A stretch of DNA of 15,327 nucleotides from Nanoarchaeales archaeon (GCA_013215525.1 JABSQY010000019.1:1-15327), one strand, 5' to 3'. Shown: positions 1 to 6,946, counted from the stretch's first letter. Translations and numbers: made by a program. Notes: a model not told the origin generated them from the letters alone.

Positions 1-12
1 ATAAAAACTAAT

Positions 13-32
13 TAATAATAATGTTATTATTA
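13..32. terminator. AT-only hairpin near window start
   Basis: TAATAATAA (13-21) and TTATTATTA (24-32) are exact inverted repeats with a 2-base centre, followed by T-rich sequence at 45-65. It could terminate a gene lying to the left of the window. The A/T-only sequence makes a chance origin quite possible. Confidence 0.25.
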
Positions 33-328
33 TAGATATTTGATTATCTTTTAATTTAATTTTATTAACATGCACCATCTTATTCATAAATATACAATAT
101 AATTAAATTTATTTAAATCTTTCCTGTCTAAAATGATATAAAAATGTAATTATAGATAATTAAGTCATATAATTAAAAATATCACAACAAAGTACACATA
201 AAACATAATTCTAAAAATAATACTTTGTCCCTAAAATAACACTACAAATTAAGCTTTAAATTGTCTTTAAATTATTGATAGTTTGATTTTCGAAGTATTG
301 ATTCTATCTGAATTTTAAGTCTAGAAGC

Positions 329-390
329 ACCTTAGAATAAGTTCTTTATAAAGGTTTTGATGAAAAACGTCAATACTACATATGGTAGTG
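329..390 (+). ncRNA. Possible structured RNA or nrdA leader element
   Basis: Three small hairpins follow each other without gaps. ACCTT-AGAA (329-337) pairs with TTCT and AAGGT (342-355), with a TTATA bulge. GTTTT (354-358) pairs with AAAAC (364-368) around GATGA. TACTAC (374-379) pairs with GTAGTG (385-390) around ATATG. The first two share two bases, so they stack or compete. Each stem is short; only the contiguity and higher GC than the flanks suggest an RNA. It lies about 240 nt before nrdA, so an independent RNA or a long 5' leader are both possible. Confidence 0.25.
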
Positions 391-574
391 ATTAGTACAA
401 AACTACTACTACATCTTGTGTTTTTGCTCAAAAGTTTTGATTATATGTGTTGTCACTCGTAAGCATTTGTGAATTTATATAAGTAAAAAAAGAAATATAA
501 TTCTATCAGAATAAAATAGATATGAGATAAAAAAACAAGATGTTTGTTTTAAGCTCGTGTGAGATTGATATTTG

Positions 575-593
575 AAATAAGCACACCTTATTT
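575..593. promoter_or_regulatory. Palindrome in the nrdA promoter region
   Basis: AAATAAG (575-581) and CTTATTT (587-593) form an exact inverted repeat around CACAC, 36-54 nt before the nrdA start. It could be an operator for control of nrdAB or a small terminator hairpin for an upstream RNA (a T6 run lies at 611-616). It does not match an NrdR box well, and I see no clear TATA box at the expected distance for a leaderless nrdA transcript. Confidence 0.3.
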
Positions 594-628
594 GATAATC
601 ATTTGCTATTTTTTCAATCAAATTAAAA

Positions 629-2920
629 ATGACTAAAAATTATAAAATTCTCAAAAGAGACGGTGAAAAAGTACCGTTTAATGTGTCCAAAATTAAAAAA
701 GTAATTGAATGGGCATCCATTGGTTTAGATGTTAATAGAATTGAGCTTGAAAGTCGAGCAACTATTAAGATGAGAGATGGTATGACAACTGAAGAGATTC
801 AAAATAATTTAATTCAAACTGCATTAAGTATGACAAACATCGATGACTTTGCAAACCTACAGTGGAAAAATGTAGCTGCAAGATTATCCTTACTTAATTT
901 ATATAAAGAAGCTAAAAGATTAAGAGGTCATGACGCATTTGGTTATGGTCCTTATTATTCATTTGTAAACAAAGCTGTAAAATTAGGAATTTATGATTCT
1001 AAAATTATGGACGAGTATACTAAAGCTGAATTACAAGAAATGGGTAAATATAGAGATATGAGATATGATTATGACTATGATTACTCCGCTATGAATTTAA
1101 TGATGTCACGTTATTTAATGAAGCACGAGGGAAAAACTTTTGAACTTCCTCAAGATATGTACTTAACATTAGCATTATTACTTGCAATCCCTGAAAAACC
1201 AGAAAACAGAATTACTGTTGCTAAAAAATTCTATAAAGCATTTGCTTCAAGAAAAATCTCACCAGCAACACCTATTGTTTTAAACCTACGTAGACCTAAA
1301 GGAAATTTAGCATCTTGTTTTATTACAGCAATGGACGATAGTTTAGATTCAATTTATTATACGCTTGACCAATTAGCTCAAATTTCTAAGAATGCAGGAG
1401 GAGTTGGATTAAATATGTCCAGAGTTCGATCTCATGGAGCAACAATTAAAAAGATTAAAGGTGCATCCGGTGGAGTTATGCCTTGGATTAAATTAGTTAA
1501 TGATACAGCAGTTGCAGTTAATCAATTAGGTTCTCGTTCTGGAGCAATTACTGTAGCACTTGATATTTGGCACAGAGATATGGAACAATTTTTAGAAATG
1601 CAAACTGAGAATGGAGATCACAGAAAGAAAGCTTTTGATGTATTCCCACAAGTTGTAATTCCTGATGAATTCATGAGACGTGTAGATGCAAAGCAACCGT
1701 GGACTTTAGTTGACCCTCATGAAATCCGTAAAAAGTATAAAGTAGAAATTGCAGAATTATATGGAACAGAATTTGAAGAATTTTATGCAAAGATTGAAGC
1801 AGATGATGATTTATTATATAAAGAAACAGTTGATGCTAGAACATTATTTAAAACTTTATTAAAAACAGTTGTTGAGACGGGAATGCCATACATTGCATAT
1901 AAAGATACAATGAATAATGGAAATCCTAACAAGCACTGTGGTATGATTGGAAATGCTAATTTATGTACTGAATCTTTTTCAAATTTTTCACCTTCAAAAG
2001 TTTCACCTAAAGTATTAAGTGAAGATGGTAAAACAATTACGCAAGAAGTAATCTCAGGAGAGACTCACACATGTAATTTAGTTTCTTTAAATTTAGCTGA
2101 AATTTTAGATGATGAAACTTTAATTGAAATGACTAAATTATCAGTTAGAATTTTAGATAATACAATTGATGTAGCATCACCACCATTACCTGAAGCTGGA
2201 AAACATAACAATGAATACAGAATTTTAGGAGTTGGAACATTAGGGCTTGCAGATCATTTAGTATACAATGGTTTAAGTTATGATAATGCAGCTGATTTCT
2301 GTGATAAGTTATTTGAAAAAGTGGCTCTCGCCGGAATTGAAGCAAGCTCAGAGTTAGCAGAAGAAAGAGGAAGTTATACTCACTTTAAAGGAAGTGATTG
2401 GGATAAAGGACACTTTTTTGGACGTGATGCTAAATGGTATAATGAAGAATCAGATAATCCTGAAGCGTGGAAAATTATGAGAGCAAAAGTTGCTAAACAT
2501 GGTATGAGAAATGGAGGATTATTTGCAATTGCGCCTAATACTTCAACTTCATTATTAATGGGAGCTACTGCATCAATTTTACCTATATTTAGTAAGTTCT
2601 TTGTAGATAAAGCATCAAACGGTGTTGTGCCTGTTGCGCCACCTTTTATGAATCAAAAGAATTTCTGGAAGTATAAAGAAAATAAAAATATTGACCAACA
2701 AGAAGTTATTGAAGTAGTTTCAAAGATTCAAAAGTGGACTGATCAAGGAATTTCAATGGAGATGATTTTAAATATTAAAGATGGAATTAAAGCTAAAGAT
2801 ATTTACGATTTATACCATAATGCGTGGTTAAAGGGTTGTAAAACAGTTTATTATGTTAGAAGTTTAATTAAGTCTGGAGAAATCTCAGATAAGGAGGAAT
2901 GCGTAAGTTGCGCTAATTAA
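629..2920 (+). CDS. nrdA: Ribonucleoside-diphosphate reductase, alpha (large) subunit, class Ia
   Basis: The catalytic subunit of aerobic ribonucleotide reductase reduces ribonucleoside diphosphates to deoxyribonucleotides in the cytoplasm together with NrdB. An N-terminal ATP-cone (about residues 5-90, beginning KRDGEKVPFN) should give dATP/ATP activity control. The ten-stranded barrel follows. The redox cysteines of the active site are C230 (in LASCF) and C482 (in THTCNLVSLN). The catalytic N-C-E set is N444, C446 and E448 in NANLCTES. The PNTSTS motif of the family is present. Near the C-terminus Y741-Y742 fit the radical-transfer tyrosine pair, and the tail CVSC (C758, C761) fits the thioredoxin/glutaredoxin-shuttling cysteines. 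At 763 aa it matches the E. coli NrdA length. nrdB starts 7 nt downstream, so the two form an operon. AAGGAGGA at about 2891 is simply the Lys-Glu-Glu codons and is too far from nrdB to be its ribosome-binding site. No inactivating change is visible. Confidence 0.97.
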   Translation: MTKNYKILKRDGEKVPFNVSKIKKVIEWASIGLDVNRIELESRATIKMRDGMTTEEIQNNLIQTALSMTNIDDFANLQWKNVAARLSLLNLYKEAKRLRGHDAFGYGPYYSFVNKAVKLGIYDSKIMDEYTKAELQEMGKYRDMRYDYDYDYSAMNLMMSRYLMKHEGKTFELPQDMYLTLALLLAIPEKPENRITVAKKFYKAFASRKISPATPIVLNLRRPKGNLASCFITAMDDSLDSIYYTLDQLAQISKNAGGVGLNMSRVRSHGATIKKIKGASGGVMPWIKLVNDTAVAVNQLGSRSGAITVALDIWHRDMEQFLEMQTENGDHRKKAFDVFPQVVIPDEFMRRVDAKQPWTLVDPHEIRKKYKVEIAELYGTEFEEFYAKIEADDDLLYKETVDARTLFKTLLKTVVETGMPYIAYKDTMNNGNPNKHCGMIGNANLCTESFSNFSPSKVSPKVLSEDGKTITQEVISGETHTCNLVSLNLAEILDDETLIEMTKLSVRILDNTIDVASPPLPEAGKHNNEYRILGVGTLGLADHLVYNGLSYDNAADFCDKLFEKVALAGIEASSELAEERGSYTHFKGSDWDKGHFFGRDAKWYNEESDNPEAWKIMRAKVAKHGMRNGGLFAIAPNTSTSLLMGATASILPIFSKFFVDKASNGVVPVAPPFMNQKNFWKYKENKNIDQQEVIEVVSKIQKWTDQGISMEMILNIKDGIKAKDIYDLYHNAWLKGCKTVYYVRSLIKSGEISDKEECVSCAN

Positions 2921-2927
2921 TATCAAA

Positions 2928-3986
2928 ATGGAAGAACAAATAGTAAATCAAGAGTTAAGAAAGAAAAAGTTATTTAATCCAGATGGAAATGATGATGTTG
3001 CACATAGAAGAATTATTGGTGGAAACACTACTAATTTATTTAATTTAAATAATGTAAAGTATAAGTGGACACAAGAATTGTACAGAGTTATGATGGGTAA
3101 TTTTTGGGTTCCTGAAAAAGTTGATTTATCTTCAGATAGTAATTCCTACAAAGAATTAACTAAAGCAGAAGTAACTGCATTTGATGGAATTTTAAGTTTT
3201 TTAACTTTTTTAGATTCAATTCAAACTAATAATATTTCAAATATTGCAGATTGGATTACAGCACCCGAGATTTCAACACTTTTAGCAATTCAAACTTATC
3301 AAGAGGCAATTCACTCACAAAGTTATTCATATATTATTGAATCAATTATTCCAGCGAATAAGAAAGATAAAATTTATGATTTATGGAGAGATGATAAAGT
3401 TTTATTAGAGAGAAATAAATATATTGCAGATATTTATCAAGATTTTATTGATACTCAAACTTCAAAGAGTTTTGCTAAAGTAGTTATTGCGAATTATATT
3501 CTAGAAGGATTATATTTTTATAATGGATTTAACTTTTTCTATAATTTATCTTCAAGAAATTTAATGCTTGGTGTTGCTGATGAGATTAGATATATTAATC
3601 GTGATGAGTTAACTCATGTTGTAATTTTTCAAAATATGATTAGAGCGTTAAATGAAGAACAACCAGGTTTAATTACTAAAGAATTAGTTCATGAGATGTT
3701 TGAACTTGCTGTTGAGCAAGAAATGACTTGGACAAATCACATTTTAGGTGATGAAATTTTAGGTATTAATGAGAAATCTACTGAAGAGTATACAAAACAT
3801 TTAGCTAATTTAAGATTACAAGCGATTGGTTTTCCTAAGTTATATGATGGGTTTGAGAAGAATCCTTATTCACATTTAGAAAAATTAGCTGATAAGTCAA
3901 ATGATAATGTTAAGTCAAACTTTTTTGAGAGTACTGTTACAAATTATAATCAGTCATCGTCAGTTGATGGTTGGGATGATTTTTAA
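2928..3986 (+). CDS. nrdB: Ribonucleoside-diphosphate reductase, beta (small) subunit, class Ia
   Basis: This ferritin-like radical-generating subunit houses the di-metal centre and the tyrosyl radical that starts catalysis in NrdA. All expected ligands are present by motif: D96 (FLDSIQ), E126 and H129 (QEAIHSQSY), E193 (ILEGLYFY), E227 and H230 (RDELTH). The radical tyrosine is Y133, seven residues after E126, the same spacing as E115-Y122 in E. coli, so this is a Tyr-radical type and not a Tyr-less class Ic enzyme. Its 352 aa are normal for the family. The acidic C-terminal tail (ending DGWDDF) should dock on NrdA. There is no Shine-Dalgarno close to the ATG; translation probably depends on coupling or reinitiation 7 nt after the nrdA stop. 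O2 is needed to form the radical in this class, so the organism, or its host, must meet oxygen. Confidence 0.96.
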   Translation: MEEQIVNQELRKKKLFNPDGNDDVAHRRIIGGNTTNLFNLNNVKYKWTQELYRVMMGNFWVPEKVDLSSDSNSYKELTKAEVTAFDGILSFLTFLDSIQTNNISNIADWITAPEISTLLAIQTYQEAIHSQSYSYIIESIIPANKKDKIYDLWRDDKVLLERNKYIADIYQDFIDTQTSKSFAKVVIANYILEGLYFYNGFNFFYNLSSRNLMLGVADEIRYINRDELTHVVIFQNMIRALNEEQPGLITKELVHEMFELAVEQEMTWTNHILGDEILGINEKSTEEYTKHLANLRLQAIGFPKLYDGFEKNPYSHLEKLADKSNDNVKSNFFESTVTNYNQSSSVDGWDDF

Positions 3987-3990
3987 GTTC

Positions 3991-4020
3991 AAATTTTCGT
4001 TTACGAAAATTTTCTATTTT
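3991..4020 (+). terminator. First hairpin plus U-tract terminator after nrdB
   Basis: AAATTTTCGT (3991-4000) and ACGAAAATTT (4003-4012) are exact inverted repeats, followed by TCTATTTTTT. It begins 4 nt after the nrdB stop and looks like the end of the nrdAB transcript. Confidence 0.6.
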
Positions 4021-4034
4021 TTATTATAATATTT

Positions 4035-4064
4035 ATTTTCACATTGTGAAAATTCTATTTTTTT
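4035..4064 (+). terminator. Second hairpin plus U-tract terminator after nrdB
   Basis: ATTTTCAC (4035-4042) pairs with GTGAAAAT (4046-4053) around ATT, followed by TCTATTTTTTT. The stem is different from the first terminator, but the tail (AAAATT-(T)-TCTATTTTTT) is nearly the same, giving a duplicated terminator architecture 23 nt apart. Confidence 0.55.
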
Positions 4065-4073
4065 ATTTTATCT

Positions 4074-4195
4074 GAATAAAGTGAGATTATTTTTAGTGAC
4101 CAAGGGGAACGAGTATAATTTCCGAACAAAGTGAGATTATTTTTAGTGACCAAGGGGAACGAGTATAATTTCCGAACAAAGTGAGATTATTTTTT
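4074..4195. repeat. 50-bp tandem repeat, two full copies plus a partial third
   Basis: Units are at 4074-4123 and 4124-4173, with a 22-base partial third copy at 4174-4195. The two full copies differ at one position (GAAT versus GAAC at their start). Each unit can fold: GAGATTAT (4083-4090) pairs with ATAATTTC (4115-4122), with one G-U pair, around a 24-nt loop containing GACCAAGGGGAACGAG. The partial copy keeps the 5' arm but runs into seven Ts. The length is not a multiple of 3 and no ORF crosses it. It lies between the nrdB terminators and the ridA promoter. The near identity implies recent duplication or homogenisation. Confidence 0.9.
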
Positions 4196-4200
4196 TATTA

Positions 4201-4216
4201 CAAAGCATTATATAAA
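4201..4216 (+). promoter_or_regulatory. BRE/TATA promoter of the RidA gene
   Basis: CAAAGC followed by ATTATATAAA (about 4207-4216) lies 20-28 nt before the ATG at 4236. That is the spacing of an archaeal TATA box for a leaderless or near-leaderless mRNA. No Shine-Dalgarno is present. Confidence 0.55.
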
Positions 4217-4235
4217 TTAATTATTAAAAATAGTT

Positions 4236-4619
4236 ATGGTTAAAAAAATAATTAAATTTGATGGACCTTTTCCATTAGCAAAAGCAATTATCCATAATGA
4301 TAAATATACTATGGAAATTTCTGGACAAATTGGAGTTAATCAAAATACAAATGAATTAGAAATTGGAATTGAAAAACAAACTCAAAGAGTTATGGAGATT
4401 ATAAAGGAAATTCTTGAAAATGAAAATTGGAGTATGAGTGATATTGTGAAAACTAGAATTTATTTGAAAGATATGAAAGATTATAGTAATATGAATGAAG
4501 TTTATTCTAAATATTTTTCTGAAAATTATCCAACTAGGTTTGCATTAGCAGTTAAAGAATTACCAAGAGATGCGTTAGTAGAAATTGATTGTACTGCCAC
4601 AAGAAATGAAATTAATTAA
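4236..4619 (+). CDS. RidA/YjgF/UK114-family enamine-imine deaminase homologue
   Basis: RidA-family proteins are small cytoplasmic trimers; the archetype hydrolyses reactive enamines and imines such as 2-aminoacrylate, preventing damage to PLP enzymes. Family landmarks are visible over the full 127 aa: SGQIGVN near the N-terminus, the QTQRVMEIIKEILEN helix, DIVKTRIYLKDM, NEVYSKYF, the PTR that carries the conserved active-site arginine, and a C-terminal ALVEIDCTA strand. The N-terminal active-site segment is GPFPLAKAI instead of the usual GPYSQA, so the substrate pocket differs from archetypal RidA and enamine deaminase activity is not assured. The gene has its own promoter and is convergent with the next gene, their stop codons touching (4617-4619 and 4620-4622). 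A role connected with the upstream nrdAB is not implied by the sequence. Confidence 0.9.
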   Translation: MVKKIIKFDGPFPLAKAIIHNDKYTMEISGQIGVNQNTNELEIGIEKQTQRVMEIIKEILENENWSMSDIVKTRIYLKDMKDYSNMNEVYSKYFSENYPTRFALAVKELPRDALVEIDCTATRNEIN

Positions 4620-5378
4620 TTAGTTTAATAATAATTTATTATTTTTCAATAAATTTTTCCAAAATAAAAATAAAAAACCAATAAATATAACAAATGATAA
4701 AACTAAAATAAAAAATAAATTCCTAAACTTTTTAACTGTAGATAATTGATATGTAGTTAATTCAGATAATAATTCATTTTGATTTTTAATAAAATTGTCT
4801 ATTCCCTTATTAAATTCCAAACTATCAAAAAGTTCTTCATTAACTGTTACTTCTACAAGTAATTCATCCTGAGCAAATTTAAATTGAGAATAATTTTTAT
4901 GATTAATATCATTATATCCTAAATTTTTTAATTCTAATACAATATTTGCATAAAATAAAACATTTTCCCAATCTGATTTAACTAATTCTAAATTATTACT
5001 AATTATTTTAAGTTCATTTTTCCCACTAGTATAAAGTGTTTTGTGTGCATGATCCTCCAACAAATGATCTGATGATTCAAAATTAATATTAGTTTCTAAT
5101 TTTGATAATAAAATAAATAATTCTTTTTCATGACTTTTAAATGCATTAAATCTTTTTAAATTTGGATCATACACATATTCCCAAATTTCTAGTTGTGTAT
5201 GAAAATTTTCAACATTTAAGTCTAATGCTGAGATAGAAATTTCCGATGCAACCATTATATCAGTCGATAACTCCGAAACTTTATTAAGTTCTGAAATAGT
5301 GTAAATCCCAAATAAAATAAAAAAAAATGTGTATGAAAAAATTCCAAATAAAAAAAGATAAAGTGTTTTAAATTTCAT
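4620..5378 (-). CDS. Two-helix membrane protein resembling a stand-alone sensor domain
   Basis: This 252-aa protein has one transmembrane helix at about residues 5-28, a long charged helical region outside (about 29-218), a second transmembrane helix at about 220-240, and then only 12 residues (WKNLLKNNKLLLN). The topology and the helix-rich extracytoplasmic part, including ENFHTQLEIWEYVYDPNLKR and SHEKELFILLSKLE, resemble the four-helix-bundle input domains of membrane histidine kinases and chemoreceptors. The HAMP, kinase or methyl-accepting module that should follow TM2 is absent: the gene ends cleanly there and the next gene is convergent, so no output domain was lost to a local frameshift. 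It may partner with another protein, be a decayed receptor, or be an unrelated structural protein. No name is warranted. AT-rich TATA-like sequence lies at about 5386-5416 upstream. Confidence 0.8.
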   Translation of the reverse strand: MKFKTLYLFLFGIFSYTFFFILFGIYTISELNKVSELSTDIMVASEISISALDLNVENFHTQLEIWEYVYDPNLKRFNAFKSHEKELFILLSKLETNINFESSDHLLEDHAHKTLYTSGKNELKIISNNLELVKSDWENVLFYANIVLELKNLGYNDINHKNYSQFKFAQDELLVEVTVNEELFDSLEFNKGIDNFIKNQNELLSELTTYQLSTVKKFRNLFFILVLSFVIFIGFLFLFWKNLLKNNKLLLN

Positions 5379-5470
5379 TTTAAATAATATATTTAATCAA
5401 ATAAAGTATTTAAATAATTGGTTGAATACTTGTAATATAAAATTGCATAAGTATAAGTATAGTTATTAAT

Positions 5471-5483
5471 GAGAATTATAAAT
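5471..5483 (+). promoter_or_regulatory. BRE/TATA promoter of the ~140-nt RNA candidate
   Basis: Purine-rich GAGAA (5471-5475) directly precedes TTATAAAT (5476-5483). A transcription start about 26 nt further (about 5505) falls just before the closing stem of the RNA candidate at 5509. Confidence 0.5.
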
Positions 5484-5504
5484 AGAATTAAATAGGATGA
5501 ATTG

Positions 5505-5647
5505 TTTAAAGGTAGGTTTGATTTTATTTGTATATATAAATGCGAAAAGAAGGATAGATTTTACGCTACTGATTCTCAATACTTAATGTGGGTTGAGGAC
5601 GACATATTCTTTTCGCGAAAAACGATGTCAATAACTGAACTAACCTT
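5505..5647 (+). ncRNA. Candidate ~140-nt structured RNA with nested stems
   Basis: Three nested helices are visible. P1: AAGGTAGGTT (5509-5518) with AACTAACCTT (5638-5647), one mismatch and one G-U. P2: GCGAAAAGAA (5542-5551) with TTCTTTTCGC (5607-5616), 10 exact pairs. P3: CTCAAT (5575-5580) with GTTGAG (5592-5597) around an 11-nt loop. P1 closes the whole molecule, as in a discrete stable RNA, and a BRE/TATA sits at the right distance upstream. The sequence is clearly less A/T-rich than its flanks. I could not match it to 5S rRNA (no CGAAC loop), SRP RNA (no GGAAG/AGCA S-domain), RNase P RNA or an H/ACA RNA. The function is unknown; the exact ends are inferred. Confidence 0.5.
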
Positions 5648-5727
5648 CTAGAATAAAGAATATAAAAGATAATAAAAAGATATATATTCATAATATAATA
5701 ACAAATACTAAGTTTCAAAATTAAATC

Positions 5728-5734
5728 ATATAAG
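5728..5734 (+). promoter_or_regulatory. TATA-like box before the large RNA candidate
   Basis: ATATAAG (5728-5734) in an AT-rich setting predicts a start near 5755, three bases before the first arm of the hairpin chain at 5758. TATA-like strings are common in this base composition, so position is the main argument. Confidence 0.35.
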
Positions 5735-5757
5735 TAAAATTAGTTTATTATTTAAAA

Positions 5758-6250
5758 TTCCAATATAAATATGAGAATAAAAGTATATTTTTGTGTTTTT
5801 AATCTAGTTTCTAAGTAGATTTAAACAATAATATTGGAAACGATACGAACTTAATAAGATAATCAGATATTTTTTCCCTCCGAAATATTATTCAATAATT
5901 ATCTTATTAAGTCTATGTGTAAGCATGTTCTTTAAATTTAGTCCAGTTTATAACGCCGGAAAAGTTATAAAGATAAAATTAAGTTAATAATTCCCACCAA
6001 AACTTTTTCAAGGTTTTTTATTAATCATTAACTTAAAGTATTTTTCAATAAAGTTTTTGGTACTTTAATGAATTTTTGAAAAGAGTTCTTAATTCAATTC
6101 ACGTCATAGGAAGTGAAAACTATTTGACTAATAATACTAGAGTTATTAATAGCAATATTTTTTCCCTACTGCATCAAATTAGTAGTACGAATAATTTAAC
6201 TACAATAGTTCATTCAGTAAAAATATTTAATTTGGTATTTTCACTTCCTA
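5758..6250 (+). ncRNA. Candidate ~490-nt RNA built of consecutive hairpins
   Basis: An almost unbroken series of hairpins. H1: TTCCAATAT (5758-5766)/ATATTGGAA (5831-5839), with AATCTA/TAGATT inside. H2: 15 exact pairs, 5849-5863 with 5898-5912, capped by ATATTT/AAATAT. H3: TTTATAAC (5947-5954)/GTTATAAA (5964-5971). H4: TTAAGTTAAT (5979-5988)/ATTAACTTAA (6027-6036), with AAAACTTT/AAGGTTTT inside. H5: TTAAAGTA (6033-6040)/TACTTTAA (6061-6068), partly exclusive with H4. H6: TGAATT (6069-6074)/AATTCA (6091-6096). H7: 13 exact pairs, 6107-6119 with 6238-6250, enclosing a second stem, AATATTTT (6154-6161)/AAAATATT (6220-6227), which continues as TACTG/CAGTA. The 67-codon frame from a TTG at 6076 overlaps H7 but looks like translated noise. 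Strand, ends and function are inferred; it could be one RNA or several. Confidence 0.45.
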
Positions 6251-6821
6251 ACTATACCCAAGAAAAATACTATATATGATTTATCTTGAATTTATAAGTT
6301 TAAAATATGAAGTTTAAAAATTCAATAAAATTAGTAATAAAAGTTAATATATGAGAATAATTATTATAAAATTAAATAATAACTTAAAATATAATTAATA
6401 TGTAAATATTATGAATAGAATTATATAAATACAAATTTATAATAATAAATATTTTTTAGATAATTATTAATATAAACTTAACGAAGATGAGTTTATTGAC
6501 CAAAAATCTGAAGAACTTTATGGCAACAATTTATCAAACATATAATTAAATTTGTGTACTAGGCAAAAATAAATATATATTACCTCTCAGTAAAATTATT
6601 TTGTCTCAACTTCTAAAGATAATCTCAATTCAAATGTATATAATACAATTTAAACATTATAAAATTAAGATTCTGAAGTTTAAATTTTAAACCAAATTTT
6701 AAATAATATGTAATAAAAATAGTTTAAGTGTAAATGTTTTTAATTAGAATAAATATGTTTACATAAAAGAATCATTTTACCCAATAAAATATTAGATAAA
6801 ATAATCCAAGTAAGGAAATGA

Positions 6822-6851
6822 ATGATGATCCACCACAAATCTAGTGCCTGA
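6822..6851 (+). ncRNA. Weak C/D-box-like segment
   Basis: ATGATGA (6822-6828) fits the C-box consensus RUGAUGA, and CTGA (6848-6851) fits a D box, with 19 nt between them that could be a guide. There is no terminal stem flanking the boxes and no good C'/D' pair downstream, both normally expected in archaeal C/D sRNAs, so this may well be chance. Confidence 0.15.
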
Positions 6852-6946
6852 AGTCACACTAAACGATAACTAAAATTTCAATAGATACTAATTAAATGTA
6901 CAGTATAAGTGTTCACTAAAAAAACTTCTCAGAAAGTCGTCAGTAA

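Larger units (their letters stand above)
1..628. other. Non-coding region upstream of nrdA
   Basis: No reading frame of convincing composition is present on either strand. The first 230 bases are nearly pure A/T low-complexity sequence with one palindrome (13-32). From about 240 to 560 the base composition is more balanced, with several short hairpins, and the sequence may belong to an RNA or a long nrdA leader. Nothing matches tRNA, 5S rRNA, SRP RNA or RNase P RNA signatures that I can recognise. Confidence 0.6.

Noticed and set aside
2145..2345. Minus-strand frame inside nrdA, and similar opposite-strand frames inside the permease, secreted-protein and smc genes
   Set aside because: These are antisense shadows of strongly supported coding regions, with no independent start signals or family motifs.
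2890..2928. AAGGAGGA as the Shine-Dalgarno of nrdB
   Set aside because: It ends about 30 nt before the nrdB ATG and is fully explained by nrdA codons Lys-Glu-Glu.
4074..4195. CRISPR array
   Set aside because: The 50-bp units are directly abutting, with no variable spacers between them, and no cas gene is nearby.
5505..5647. Identification of the ~140-nt RNA as 5S rRNA, SRP RNA or RNase P RNA
   Set aside because: The paired ends and size suggested 5S, but the conserved CGAAC loop is missing. SRP S-domain GGAAG/AGCA and RNase P P4 sequences are also missing.
6076..6279. 67-codon frame from a TTG start in the gene desert
   Set aside because: Its composition is that of translated A/T-rich noise, it has no promoter or ribosome-binding signal, and it overlaps the perfect 13-bp inverted repeat of an RNA candidate.
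6487..6549. 20-residue frame starting MSLLTKNLKNFM
   Set aside because: Length is well within chance expectation, and no start signal is placed correctly.
6791..6871. Resemblance of AAGTCACACTAAACGATAAC to the 790-820 region of 16S rRNA
   Set aside because: Only a short, gapped similarity. None of the universal 16S signatures (530 loop, AAACTTAAAGGAATTGACGG, decoding site) is present anywhere in the region.
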